Source: Viridibacillus sp050279675 (lineage in GTDB: Bacteria > Bacillota > Bacilli > Bacillales_A > Planococcaceae). Taken from it: a stretch of 64,000 bases of DNA. Position numbers and translations under genes: made by a program. Positions 35,840 to 45,264 of the stretch are shown here, in pieces. The stretch covers positions 24,360-88,359 of the forward strand of contig NZ_JBNNUK010000016.1 of assembly GCF_050279675.1 (NCBI RefSeq), in the 5' to 3' direction. Each line of letters begins with the position of its first letter. Position 1 is the first letter of the stretch. Under the pieces are notes generated by a model. That model did not search any database and was not told the DNA's origin. It saw only the letters and a list, made by a program, of their open reading frames with translations.

Positions 35840-36035
35840 GGTTTATAGGTGCAAAATTTAGAAACTGTTTGATGGAGTTATAGAACCGAAAAGAAAAGGC
35901 AGAAAAGGCCTATTCCTAGAAGGATTATGATGCAATACCAAACAACTTATATATGAAATTTGACTTCATTTAGGACAGACCTCACCCGTTGGTGAAGTCT
36001 GTCCTTTTTTCAAGATTCGGACCACTTCAATACGA
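35840..36035 (-). mobile_element. Remnant of an IS6-family element (transposase 3' end and terminal region)
   Basis: The minus strand encodes IEVVRILKKGQTSP, a match to the extreme C-terminus of IS6-type transposases (GIE-x-H-M-KKGQ), then frameshifts. The following DNA (CAAACAACTTATATATGAA) is nearly identical to the better-preserved remnant at 45265-45670. A sequence similar to the IS6 terminal repeat, GGTTTATAGGTGCAAAAT, lies at 35840. Both remnants have the same orientation. Confidence 0.6.
35973..36010 (+). terminator. Terminator hairpin inside the IS remnant
   Basis: GGACAGACCTCACC (35973-35986) pairs with 35991-36004 (one mismatch) and is followed by six T residues on the plus strand. 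It would stop transcription coming from the pseudo-subtilisin gene before it meets the opposing operon. Confidence 0.75.
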
Positions 36036-36060
36036 AAGGATTATGGTACGTTACTTTAAA

Positions 36061-37575
36061 CTACTTAATAAGGTTAAACAATCCCGATTCCAACGAAGAT
36101 TCACTTACGGGATCTTTATTGGTTACAATGCTTATCTGGGCATTAGTATCTATCTTTACAATAACTAACCTTTCGTCTGGCTGAAGCATTCTATTTGTAA
36201 AACTATCTTTTTCTCCTCGTTTAGCAAAAATGGATAGTTTCAATCTTCCAGCAGGTTGTCCTGGGGGCTTCGGAAAAGCAATTTTAGACATATTTTGACT
36301 ACTTGTTTCAAAGGTTGAATGCAGGGAATCTACCCCAGAAAGGAAGGGTGCTGAATATATCAAGTCACACTGTATTCGATTAGCAATATCAGATGATTCA
36401 CTTTTTGTTAAAACGTTTCCGTTACTATCAAGTAAGATGCAAAGGAGCGTATATTCAATAATCCAAATATCAGGCTTTACAATTACCGTAGAATTAGTTG
36501 TTGCTAAGGATAATTTTCCGGAATCCTGTACAATAGGCCATCCAGAGTTTCTGTAACTTACTCTAGCAAACCAATCAACTTCAACTTCGCGTAAATCATT
36601 TCCTGTGATTAAAGTCGAAAACTGACCACCAGATGCTCCAAAAATTTGGCTTATAGGATGTCCTTTTTCTGGACGTAATTCGATAACCACACTATCAATT
36701 GATGGATAACCTGATACAATAACTTTTACTTCTGCACTAAGCTCGGAATTAACAACTCGAACAGATTCAGGTCCAAGATTCTTCACTAAATTTCCAATAG
36801 TTGTACTTAGGTTTTGTTCTATAGAAACTATTTTTTCTTGTAACTGAGCATAATAGGACGCCTTCAGTTCACATGCTCCTGGAATCATATTTCCAGAATG
36901 TTGTTCTAATGCTTCCTTCCAAATTTGGGTACCCATTTCAGTCAGTTCAATCATAAAAATGACAGTACCTAAACTATTGTTAATAATGACCTTGGGTTCA
37001 CTTTTCAGATGGTTTTGTGGCAGGTTTACGGCCGCCTGCAAATTACGTAGATGTAATGGAGTGAATCTCCATTGAGGTAACATTCTACTTCCTGTGCCTC
37101 CTCCATAGGTTGTTCCATCATCTTCAATAACAGGATGTTTTTGTGCTTCATATCCAGCAGCTTTAAGAGTAGAATCCCAAGACTCCCGGTAATTTTCGAC
37201 CGCTATCAAGTCTACTTGATCATATACACTTACAGCAAAAACCACACTTGCACCGGTTATTCGGACTGTTTCGTTAAAGGCTTCTCGCTGTACTGTCATT
37301 GTAAAGTCCTGTAAACGTGGGCTATCTAATGTAAAGAAAGCTTCATTTCCCTTCTTTTCTGGCCATAATAAAAAATCTCCTGATTTTACTGGTCCTCCCA
37401 GTTCATTTATTGGTACAGGATCTATTACGATGATTGGACCATCAATCCTATTATTTATGTGAGGCGATAATTTAATGGAATTTTTTGAGGCTCTTTTTAC
37501 ATATACAGAAGGAACCATTATTAGATCCAAACGTTCAGATTCACCTTTTAATCGTTCTATTTTATTGATATACAT
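36061..37575 (-). CDS. Leaderless beta-rich protein, paralogue of the non-catalytic part of the amidase protein
   Basis: 504 residues from ATG 37575, with GAGAGG 8 bases upstream; it starts 5 bases after the stop of the protease gene. No signal peptide or known catalytic motif. It is related to residues ~40-560 of the 861-residue amidase protein: 'ITGASVVFAVSVYDQVDL' against 'ITGGTAIFTITSAIQYDE', 'LTEMGTQIWKEAL' against 'LTELGAQEWTQGI', 'YRNSGWPIVQDSGK' against 'YANSKWPIIEKTGS', and 'VIVKPDIW' against 'IVIKPSAW'. The middle holds a helix pair and the rest is Ig-like strands. It could be a structural, binding or inhibitor partner. It is the last gene of the operon. Confidence 0.82.
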   Translation of the reverse strand: MYINKIERLKGESERLDLIMVPSVYVKRASKNSIKLSPHINNRIDGPIIVIDPVPINELGGPVKSGDFLLWPEKKGNEAFFTLDSPRLQDFTMTVQREAFNETVRITGASVVFAVSVYDQVDLIAVENYRESWDSTLKAAGYEAQKHPVIEDDGTTYGGGTGSRMLPQWRFTPLHLRNLQAAVNLPQNHLKSEPKVIINNSLGTVIFMIELTEMGTQIWKEALEQHSGNMIPGACELKASYYAQLQEKIVSIEQNLSTTIGNLVKNLGPESVRVVNSELSAEVKVIVSGYPSIDSVVIELRPEKGHPISQIFGASGGQFSTLITGNDLREVEVDWFARVSYRNSGWPIVQDSGKLSLATTNSTVIVKPDIWIIEYTLLCILLDSNGNVLTKSESSDIANRIQCDLIYSAPFLSGVDSLHSTFETSSQNMSKIAFPKPPGQPAGRLKLSIFAKRGEKDSFTNRMLQPDERLVIVKIDTNAQISIVTNKDPVSESSLESGLFNLIK

Positions 37576-37580
37576 TTGCA

Positions 37581-40500
37581 TCACCTCTCATCACATGTTG
37601 GTTCGTCGTTTGATTTCCTAATAACCCCAATCAACCTATTTCCTTGCACTTTGAAAAGCAGGTTATTATCTATTAAGTTCTCGTAACTTAATTGTTCTGA
37701 ATTTATTGTGTACGACACATAAACCTCACGTTCGTAAATTCCTTTTTGAAGAAGAATACTTTTAATCATACCGCTTGAATCAAAGTTTATTTCCGAAATC
37801 CGGGCATCATGGAGAACAATTGTTTTTTGATTGTTTATTCTTTTTCTCCATTCTGAACGTGGTTCAAGTTTTATTAGGTTATCACGTAATTTCCGTTTAA
37901 AAATGTTTCCTGTATTATCTACTCCTTCAACATTAACAATAAGATCGATAACTACAGCTTCTTCTGAAATCGTTGTATGAGGCACCCAAACACCTATAGA
38001 AGATGCACTAGGTGGAGTTCCTTTTTCATTTTCAGACCTTGGTGTACCCGAAATAAGGGAAGCTTCATAGTCAATTCGCGATGGACGAACAGTTCCACTA
38101 ATTATCCTCGTCGCTTCCTTTATGGTGCTTTTTTCCTTATCAATACTAATTATACGAGGCTCAATTTGACAGCGTGAAAAAGTAGTCCTTGTATTACCAA
38201 TTAGTTTAACCATGGTCTCATCAGTACCACGACTTGCCTCACTTTTCCGACTTTCTATTTCTTGTATATTAAACCTCATTCCACTCCATCCCCATATATT
38301 GACGGTTTCTTCATGTTCAAATGGTTTTTTCTGACTGATTTTGAGTTCCCATTGCCCTGTCCAGTTTTGATTGTTATCTGGGGCATAGAATATAATCTGT
38401 AGAACGTTCTCCTTTATTATAATTTCAAATCCTTTATCGTTTGTGATAGGTGTCAGCATGAATGGTGCCATACCTGGACGCTGAAGTATTATTTGAGGAA
38501 GCTCATCATTTGATAGACAGTTTACACGAATAGCTATAATTCGGTCCATTTCAACTAGACTGAAATAATTACATGAGTGATATAGACCATCTGAAGACTG
38601 ATATGTAGTTTCAGCTTCAATCTGTTGTGCACCACTAGCTTCAGCAAGTGTTTTTTTTATTGCATCTCCTAAATCTGTATTGCTTGCTAATCTGTATTGT
38701 ACCCCTAACCGGCGATGTATACGTTGAGCCAGAAAAGAGAGAATCAGGGGCTCAGAAGATACCAAATAAAGGTTGCCCATGAAAGCAAGTTTCCTCATTA
38801 TGTTAAGATCTTTCCTAGAAACACGAGTACTTGAGCCTACAACAAGGACTGCAGAACGACTGCGAATGAGAGGTAATTTATCATTTGCACCACCAAATTT
38901 ATCCCATTCTTTCATAAGACTTTCCAATGAATTTGAGAGCTCTCCTGTACTCTTACTAACAGACTCTAAGTTCTCATGCCCCCTTATAGATTCAGAATTA
39001 ATTATATTAATAAATGAATTAGTTTCAACTGTACTCTTTGATGGAATAAGTATGCGGTTACCATGTCGAGCAGTAACTAAATCTAAACCATCACGTAAGG
39101 ATTTTATAAAATCTTGACTTTTTATTAATAAGTTTTTCTTTGTTGATCGATTTGACTCTGAATTTATAGCATTTGTGGCTTGCCACCAGCTTTCATCCTC
39201 ACCTGTTGACGTATTACAATCTATAGTTCCGTTCGATATATCTATGTTGTTAGCATCTTTTAAACTATCTGCCGGAGTAGTACCAAGTTCATTGTAGTCA
39301 TCATTTTCTGGCTGCTCGCCCCAGTAATCACCTAGTTTTTTTGAGTTTGGATTTTCGTTTGCTACTTCGTCAACCAATAGAAAAACATCTGTCGGAGAGT
39401 ATCCTTGATCTAATTGACCATTAGTAATTACCATTGCAAAATCTTGTTGTGGAGTGTCGATTTTTCCAGTAATACAGTTGGTTGTTATTTCAATGGCACT
39501 TACAATAACACGAATGGTATCAAGAGCCACACCTTCTTTTAAATAAACATTTTGTAAATTATCTGTTCCCTCTTTTTGAGCTCCTGACACTTCCTCATGA
39601 GTAGACCAACCGTTTATGAAATTATTACCTTTATAGGTTTTTCCATTGACCTCGACATGCAACGCCAATTTATTAACAATTGCAGAATTTTCTTTTTGAT
39701 TTCCACTTCCGATTGGGCCAGGTGGATCAGTCCATGCAAGAGTGATTTTTATCGGTCTATTGTTATCTGTAGGACGAATAAACCATTCTTTTTGGTCACC
39801 CCGATTTTTGAGCAGTATAGTTTGATCAACATAGGTATGGTGTACATCCTGTGTAAGGGCGTTTTTAATATTTAACCTTCCCCATCCTTCATATTTATTA
39901 GGGATAAATTCTCTAAAATTCATAGGTTGAGCACTGTTTACAATTAATGCTCGTAACATAGCTGGAGACGGATTTTGACCATTTGTATGTTGCCTCCACC
40001 ATTGGATGAGTAAAGCACAAGCTCCTGCTGTCTTTGGACTAGCCCCTGAAGATCCTCCACCCCAGGTAAGTTTTGGAGAGATATAATCGTCTTCACGCAT
40101 GTCATATCCTGCCGATGCAGTCCATTCTCCTGGAGCTACTATATGAGGTCGAATTCGTCCATCCCCACAATTTCCATGACTGCTTGAACCGTGACCAGTG
40201 AATACCTCGTTTATATTATCGCTGTCACTTTTTCCTGGGTCTTCTGGACGATAATTTTCAGAATTCCCCGTAACTATTATGTTCTTTGCGGCTTTTGGAC
40301 GTGTTAATCCACCACTCCCCATATTTCCAGAGGAAAAGCAAATAGTAAGAGGCTTTGGTTCTAGACTGTCAGGATCAGAGTTTCGAACAAAGCTGTCATA
40401 AGCTGCCTCTGATGATAAATAATCCATTGGATTACTCGGTTCCGTACCCCACGAGTTATTTTGCACCAAACCTACTGCACCATTAGGGCCTTTTTCTGTC

Positions 40501-41540
40501 ACTGTTTCCTTACACAGTTGTGATGGTACTGAAGAGACTTTGTTTCTATCCTGTGATAACAAATTAGCATAGGGAGCTATACCCAAACCATAAATGAAAT
40601 TATTACTATCCTTTTCCACTAAATAGCACCCAGCAGCATGTCCTGCAACAAAAGTTCCGTGCCAAGCTTTATTTCCTGGGTTGAGATCTTTAATCCGGTT
40701 ATCAAATGCTTCATGAGAGACGTCAACGCCATCATCAACTATACCAATAGTTACGCCTTCTCCGGATATACCTTCATTTTCTAAAAATTTTATATATGAA
40801 CCGTTTGGTTTATCACTGGAATCATATCCTCCAGCAATAATGAGTCCTGCCACTTCGTCTTCAGGTCTTATTATCTGACGGCTTTCTACAGCTACTACCC
40901 GAGGATGTTTTAGCAGTTGAGCCTGACCTCCCCAATCGACAAATGCTGGAATGCGAAGATAAAAATCGATTACTTCATATGTTTGATTTTGATCAAGCTC
41001 TACATTTGTTAACTCGCCTAGCTCTTTTATAATAAATGGAGCCTCTTCCCGATTAGCTAGTACAATAATCCAAACCTTTTCAGGTGCCTCGCCTAATATG
41101 TCATTTTTAGGTTTAAGCGATTCTATGAGAGGCGTTACCTGTAAAACAAATGATTGCTTTTCAACAACCATAAAAGAAGCGACGGTTCCATGACAGAGAT
41201 ACGTATGTTCTGGTTGGTAGCGTAGTGGATTAACCTTCTTGTCTTTAATCATTTTTATCCACCGTGAATCAATTGGACCAATAAACTCTACATAAGCAAG
41301 TATAGTTTCCTGTTTATCCAGTCCATATAAAGTATTACGGGCATGAGATAAATGTTTTTCTCGCTCTTCATCCAACCCTATGCCTTGATTGATTTTTGTT
41401 TCCAATGATGCATCAGATTCACTTGTAACAGCATTGGTTTGAACCAAAAATTCTCCATTTTGATATTCATGCAGTACCTTCGTAGTGTTATCAAAGAGAA
41501 TAGAGGAATTCCTTGGTATAATAACAATTCTTGTTTCCAT
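37581..41540 (-). CDS. Large leaderless subtilisin-like (S8) serine protease
   Basis: 1319 residues, no signal peptide. The N-terminal 230 residues are unassigned; the S8 domain spans about 255-560. The triad looks complete: Asp269 (GIVDDGVD), His294 (WHGTFVAG), Ser498 (GGSSGASPKTAG), with the oxyanion Asn in SSGNMGSGG. Next comes a P- or PPC-like beta domain ('PIKITLAWTDPPGP', about 590-720). The C-terminal 550 residues include a Rossmann-like segment (RSRSAVLVVGSSTRVS) and strands (GQWELKI) resembling the regions that follow vWA domains in CLCA-like proteins; this last point is tentative. AAAGGAA precedes the ATG. It lies between the amidase gene and the 504-residue gene in one operon. Confidence 0.88.
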   Translation of the reverse strand: METRIVIIPRNSSILFDNTTKVLHEYQNGEFLVQTNAVTSESDASLETKINQGIGLDEEREKHLSHARNTLYGLDKQETILAYVEFIGPIDSRWIKMIKDKKVNPLRYQPEHTYLCHGTVASFMVVEKQSFVLQVTPLIESLKPKNDILGEAPEKVWIIVLANREEAPFIIKELGELTNVELDQNQTYEVIDFYLRIPAFVDWGGQAQLLKHPRVVAVESRQIIRPEDEVAGLIIAGGYDSSDKPNGSYIKFLENEGISGEGVTIGIVDDGVDVSHEAFDNRIKDLNPGNKAWHGTFVAGHAAGCYLVEKDSNNFIYGLGIAPYANLLSQDRNKVSSVPSQLCKETVTEKGPNGAVGLVQNNSWGTEPSNPMDYLSSEAAYDSFVRNSDPDSLEPKPLTICFSSGNMGSGGLTRPKAAKNIIVTGNSENYRPEDPGKSDSDNINEVFTGHGSSSHGNCGDGRIRPHIVAPGEWTASAGYDMREDDYISPKLTWGGGSSGASPKTAGACALLIQWWRQHTNGQNPSPAMLRALIVNSAQPMNFREFIPNKYEGWGRLNIKNALTQDVHHTYVDQTILLKNRGDQKEWFIRPTDNNRPIKITLAWTDPPGPIGSGNQKENSAIVNKLALHVEVNGKTYKGNNFINGWSTHEEVSGAQKEGTDNLQNVYLKEGVALDTIRVIVSAIEITTNCITGKIDTPQQDFAMVITNGQLDQGYSPTDVFLLVDEVANENPNSKKLGDYWGEQPENDDYNELGTTPADSLKDANNIDISNGTIDCNTSTGEDESWWQATNAINSESNRSTKKNLLIKSQDFIKSLRDGLDLVTARHGNRILIPSKSTVETNSFINIINSESIRGHENLESVSKSTGELSNSLESLMKEWDKFGGANDKLPLIRSRSAVLVVGSSTRVSRKDLNIMRKLAFMGNLYLVSSEPLILSFLAQRIHRRLGVQYRLASNTDLGDAIKKTLAEASGAQQIEAETTYQSSDGLYHSCNYFSLVEMDRIIAIRVNCLSNDELPQIILQRPGMAPFMLTPITNDKGFEIIIKENVLQIIFYAPDNNQNWTGQWELKISQKKPFEHEETVNIWGWSGMRFNIQEIESRKSEASRGTDETMVKLIGNTRTTFSRCQIEPRIISIDKEKSTIKEATRIISGTVRPSRIDYEASLISGTPRSENEKGTPPSASSIGVWVPHTTISEEAVVIDLIVNVEGVDNTGNIFKRKLRDNLIKLEPRSEWRKRINNQKTIVLHDARISEINFDSSGMIKSILLQKGIYEREVYVSYTINSEQLSYENLIDNNLLFKVQGNRLIGVIRKSNDEPTCDER

Positions 41541-41669
41541 TTACTTTTCCTTTCTGTTAATCGTTAAAATATCATTATTGGGGAGAATATTATACCCCCA
41601 CTAATGATTAAAACTAAACAAAACTAGGTAAGATCGACTTCACCACTTCATGTGAAATTTTGCTATATC

Positions 41670-44255
41670 TCATAAAGACATTCCAGTCGTAACCATCTCC
41701 ATAAAATAATCCCAATCCCATACAGCATTTGGACATTGAACATGGGATGTATTCGGGTCTGCTTCAGAGTGGCCAAGAATATAATCCCTTTCCATTGGGA
41801 TTTGATACTCTTCACATAACCATCGAACTAGTGCAGCAGAACTAGCGTATTGAATAGCAGTAGGTGATAGACCTCCGTCACTTGCACCAAACGCTCCAGG
41901 AGCACGTGCAACATGCTCTATACCGATACTGTCTGGATTTGCGCTACTTGCATGATAAGCAATATCCTTATTTTTAACCATTTGTACAACTTCTCCATCT
42001 TGACCTACAACATAATGAGCGCTTACTGGTAAACCTGTGCCATCTGGTCTTACAGGGTTTTGAAACCAGCCAACGGTTCCATCTATGTTAGAACCGCCAT
42101 CTGTTATATGGATGACTATACGATTAATAGTACGTAAAGATGACTCCTTGTAATATTTAGCTGGAACATATCTTGAGGTCAACGGATAATCGGCCCCTGA
42201 CCTTTCATTTTCACCCACTATATCTTTCACAGGAATGGGTCCCTCAATGCTATGCGTTTTATCATTTTTTGTATCATCAGATGAGAGAAGAATTGAAATC
42301 TTCTCGGCAAATTTTCCAGATGAGTCTAGTATTACCCTAACCTTTTTGGAACAAGCATTTTTCAACACTTCTGCCATTTTTTTATCATGTAAGCCTATTC
42401 GTTTTATGGTTCCATCCTCATCTTTAATGAGGAAAGTCAATTCTTTCCCATACTCTATTTCCTGAATATAACCAACAATTTGATTACTTGTTGGGTTATT
42501 TGGACGAGTTGATTCTCCTATTATTGTGCCTGGATTGCGACCTGAAAATCTATTCACTAACCGTTCAGGTAAACCTCCTCTTCCTCCCTCACCGAGAACA
42601 GTAGCCTTTGAAACTAATTGAATTCCATTTTTATCTGCTAAAATAAATACTGCTTCTTCATCAAAACTAATTGGTTGTTCATTTCCCCTAACTAAACTTC
42701 CACCAATTACACCAAAAGCGCTAAATTTTGCTTGTCCCTTTTGTCCGTTGGGGTCCAATGGATAAGAAAATTCAAGTATTTCCAAAGGTGTTATTTTTCC
42801 TGATTCTGTCAACGTTTCCGATAAATGAGGCCCTTGATATGAAACATTTACCACGATATAATCATCTTTACTTAGTTTATCAGGACTAACAATTTTATCT
42901 CCTTCACGCACAAACATAAAAATCTTATGACGACCAACCCATGCAGATGGTTTAATAACGATTTGGTTTCCACCTTCACTTTCTTTTTTACTACCAGTTT
43001 TTTCAATAATTGGCCATTTTGAATTTGCATAATTTATTTGGGCTCTGTAATTCACAATGACATTTGCTGGATTCAGACTAGTACAAATAAATGTGTTAGT
43101 GCCTCCTACTTTTTGAAAAACAGGTGCGGCGGGAATTAATCCCTCCGAAGCAGATATAGACATTGGTACATTTTCAAGAATCTCATCAGAATCGACAACA
43201 ACTGATATTGGAAAGGATTGTTGTGTATTTACTTCGGTTACATAACTTTCATCAAGATCTTTAAACAATGTAACCAAATCAACGTCCATACTAGCTTTAA
43301 GCCATGTCCATCCTTCAAACTTCAATTTATATTCAAGATCTATCATTTCTGTTGCTTTTTTATATTTAAAAGCAAAATTTGCCCCTCCAAACCAACCGCT
43401 GGTATTCCCTGCCTCCGCTGGCTTTACATCCGGCTTTGGTTCAAATAGAGTTTTAAACCATTCCTGTTGTGCCTGTGTTGAGAAGGCGGTAACCAATTGT
43501 GCACGTAATGCTTCCACTTCAGGAGATGCTGTACCCTCGAAAATAATTTCTATTACCCCTTCACGTGTCATCTTCTCCCAGACAGCGTCTATTTGTGCAC
43601 TTCCTCCATAGAACCAACCGTCATAACTAACCTTGAGAGCTGCTGAAATATGTTCAAAAACTCGTTGAGCATGTAACTTTACAGTGGCACCAACCGTAGG
43701 CAGCAATTGCAAATATTCATACATAAATTTAACCCCTGCTGGGATAGCTGTTTTATTTTTAATTCCCTGTGTCCATTCTTGTGCCCCTAGTTCAGTAAGT
43801 TTTATTAAGAAAGAGTTAGTACCACCAGGTGTTCCTACTTCTTTATCATTATGGGCTTTATCCTGAACCCCTGATACTTCATTAATTAATACTTGTGCCT
43901 CTCCTTTTCGAATATTGAGAGGTACAAATTTTGGGTTGTCAGTTAGAGCGTCTCCAGAACCAACGACAACTGATCTCCATTGTTCTTTCAAATTTGCCAT
44001 TTCCTGTTCGTCATATTGTATAGCAGAAGTGATTGTAAAAATGGCTGTCCCGCCCGTTATTTTATAAGTACCTTCGGTTTGCTGACGATAGCTACTCACA
44101 CCAATTTGATATCGACCATTCGCTCCTTTTGCTAAAACAGGCTGTTTAGGTGTAAATAAAATGATATCGTCTCTTGTGCTTTGCCATAGTTTAAAATTAC
44201 CAATATCCCACTTGACTCCCGACATTGCTACTCCTAATTCATCTTTTAACACCAT
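41670..44255 (-). CDS. Leaderless multi-domain protein ending in an N-acetylmuramoyl-L-alanine amidase (PGRP-like) domain
   Basis: 861 residues, with GGAGGG before ATG 44255 and no signal peptide. Residues ~1-600 are the beta-rich region shared with the 504-residue protein (36061-37575), with an inserted helical part (about 230-330). The last ~160 residues are an Amidase_2/PGRP domain that cuts the bond between MurNAc and the stem peptide. Zinc ligands are visible in NRIVIHITDGG and in GHSEADPNTSHVQCPN (His and Cys); YHASSANPDSIGIEHV is the typical core. The operon places it between a lysozyme and a protease. Confidence 0.88.
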   Translation of the reverse strand: MVLKDELGVAMSGVKWDIGNFKLWQSTRDDIILFTPKQPVLAKGANGRYQIGVSSYRQQTEGTYKITGGTAIFTITSAIQYDEQEMANLKEQWRSVVVGSGDALTDNPKFVPLNIRKGEAQVLINEVSGVQDKAHNDKEVGTPGGTNSFLIKLTELGAQEWTQGIKNKTAIPAGVKFMYEYLQLLPTVGATVKLHAQRVFEHISAALKVSYDGWFYGGSAQIDAVWEKMTREGVIEIIFEGTASPEVEALRAQLVTAFSTQAQQEWFKTLFEPKPDVKPAEAGNTSGWFGGANFAFKYKKATEMIDLEYKLKFEGWTWLKASMDVDLVTLFKDLDESYVTEVNTQQSFPISVVVDSDEILENVPMSISASEGLIPAAPVFQKVGGTNTFICTSLNPANVIVNYRAQINYANSKWPIIEKTGSKKESEGGNQIVIKPSAWVGRHKIFMFVREGDKIVSPDKLSKDDYIVVNVSYQGPHLSETLTESGKITPLEILEFSYPLDPNGQKGQAKFSAFGVIGGSLVRGNEQPISFDEEAVFILADKNGIQLVSKATVLGEGGRGGLPERLVNRFSGRNPGTIIGESTRPNNPTSNQIVGYIQEIEYGKELTFLIKDEDGTIKRIGLHDKKMAEVLKNACSKKVRVILDSSGKFAEKISILLSSDDTKNDKTHSIEGPIPVKDIVGENERSGADYPLTSRYVPAKYYKESSLRTINRIVIHITDGGSNIDGTVGWFQNPVRPDGTGLPVSAHYVVGQDGEVVQMVKNKDIAYHASSANPDSIGIEHVARAPGAFGASDGGLSPTAIQYASSAALVRWLCEEYQIPMERDYILGHSEADPNTSHVQCPNAVWDWDYFMEMVTTGMSL

Positions 44256-44416
44256 AGATTTATCCCTCCTGAAAACCCCTTAATTAACTTCCATATTTTT
44301 CATTCAATTAAACAATTTATTCTTTTTTCAGAAAATTACTTTTAGATATTGTTTGATATAGAATATAAGATGTATACCCCATGCAAATTTCTAGAACCAA
44401 CAACTATCGAAGGTAT

Positions 44417-45082
44417 TTACCAAAGCATACTATCAGCTCTAAATTGTTCTAATTGGTCTATAGTCCCATCAAATTCATTTAAATCTACATTTCCTGCAAT
44501 TCCAGATACATGTCCACTATTAGTAAATTGTAAAAATTTCCATTCTCTCCATCCTGCAAAATCTTCTGGTTGTTGGACATTATAACGCGCATACCATAAT
44601 GGAAATTCCCCAAGTAATTCATTAAGATTATTTCGACCAAAATCTAGATATGTGTATAAAATAGGTTTTACACCAATTTTTTCCATAACACATTCCATCC
44701 AGATTGTTGCCCATTCAGAAAGTTGATCCTTACTCAACCCACCCTGATTTGTTTCAAGATCAAGTACGGGTGGTAAAGATATATTATCTTCACATCCTCC
44801 AGCTTTTGTTACAATATCAACAAAATGATCTGCCTCTAAAATAGGGTCATCTAATGATTCTGGATATGCAAAATGATAAGCACCAACATAAAGTCCGGCA
44901 TTTTTGGCCTCCGAATAATTGAAATCGAATTTAGTATCTTTATGAGTTGCCCCTTCAGTTGCTTTGATAAAAGCAAAAGACTTTCCTGATTCATATACCG
45001 AAGTCCAATTAATATTTCCTTGATGTTGCGAAACATCAAGCCCTTGTATATTATTCAGATTTCGTGATTGCACTATTTTCAC
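44417..45082 (-). CDS. GH25 lysozyme (muramidase), no signal peptide
   Basis: 221 residues, essentially a bare glycoside hydrolase family 25 domain that cuts the glycan strands of peptidoglycan. Key features are IQGLDVSQHQGNINW with the conserved Asp, FAFIKATEGAT, YVGAYHFAYP, the acidic catalytic stretch PPVLDLET and the closing WKFLQFTNSGHVSGIAGNVD. The start is GTG at 45082 or GTG at 45073; both have AAGGT-type sites. No signal peptide or wall-binding domain is present. It is the first gene of the operon and lies 161 bases ahead of the amidase gene. Confidence 0.93.
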   Translation of the reverse strand: MKIVQSRNLNNIQGLDVSQHQGNINWTSVYESGKSFAFIKATEGATHKDTKFDFNYSEAKNAGLYVGAYHFAYPESLDDPILEADHFVDIVTKAGGCEDNISLPPVLDLETNQGGLSKDQLSEWATIWMECVMEKIGVKPILYTYLDFGRNNLNELLGEFPLWYARYNVQQPEDFAGWREWKFLQFTNSGHVSGIAGNVDLNEFDGTIDQLEQFRADSMLW

Positions 45083-45264
45083 CTTACCTTCTACTATTTT
45101 TTATCAAACCAAACTATTTCTTCTAATCATGACTTCATTTCTTCAAAAACTAAATGACCTTTTCAGTGAAATCTGAGTTAGTTTGCCCAGTTTTTGTATT
45201 ATTATTATTGTTTTTTGAATTTCTTAACTTTTGATTACATGATAGAGACATATCGACTGTTCAA
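45083..45264 (-). promoter_or_regulatory. Upstream region of the lysin/protease operon
   Basis: This 180-base AT-rich spacer between the IS6 remnant and the lysozyme gene should hold the operon promoter. I see no convincing -35/-10 pair, and no palindrome of note. Confidence 0.35.

Noticed and set aside
36061..45082. Prophage lysis module
   Set aside because: No holin, tail, capsid, terminase or integrase gene is in the surroundings, and the accompanying giant protease and paralogous protein are not typical of phage lysis cassettes.
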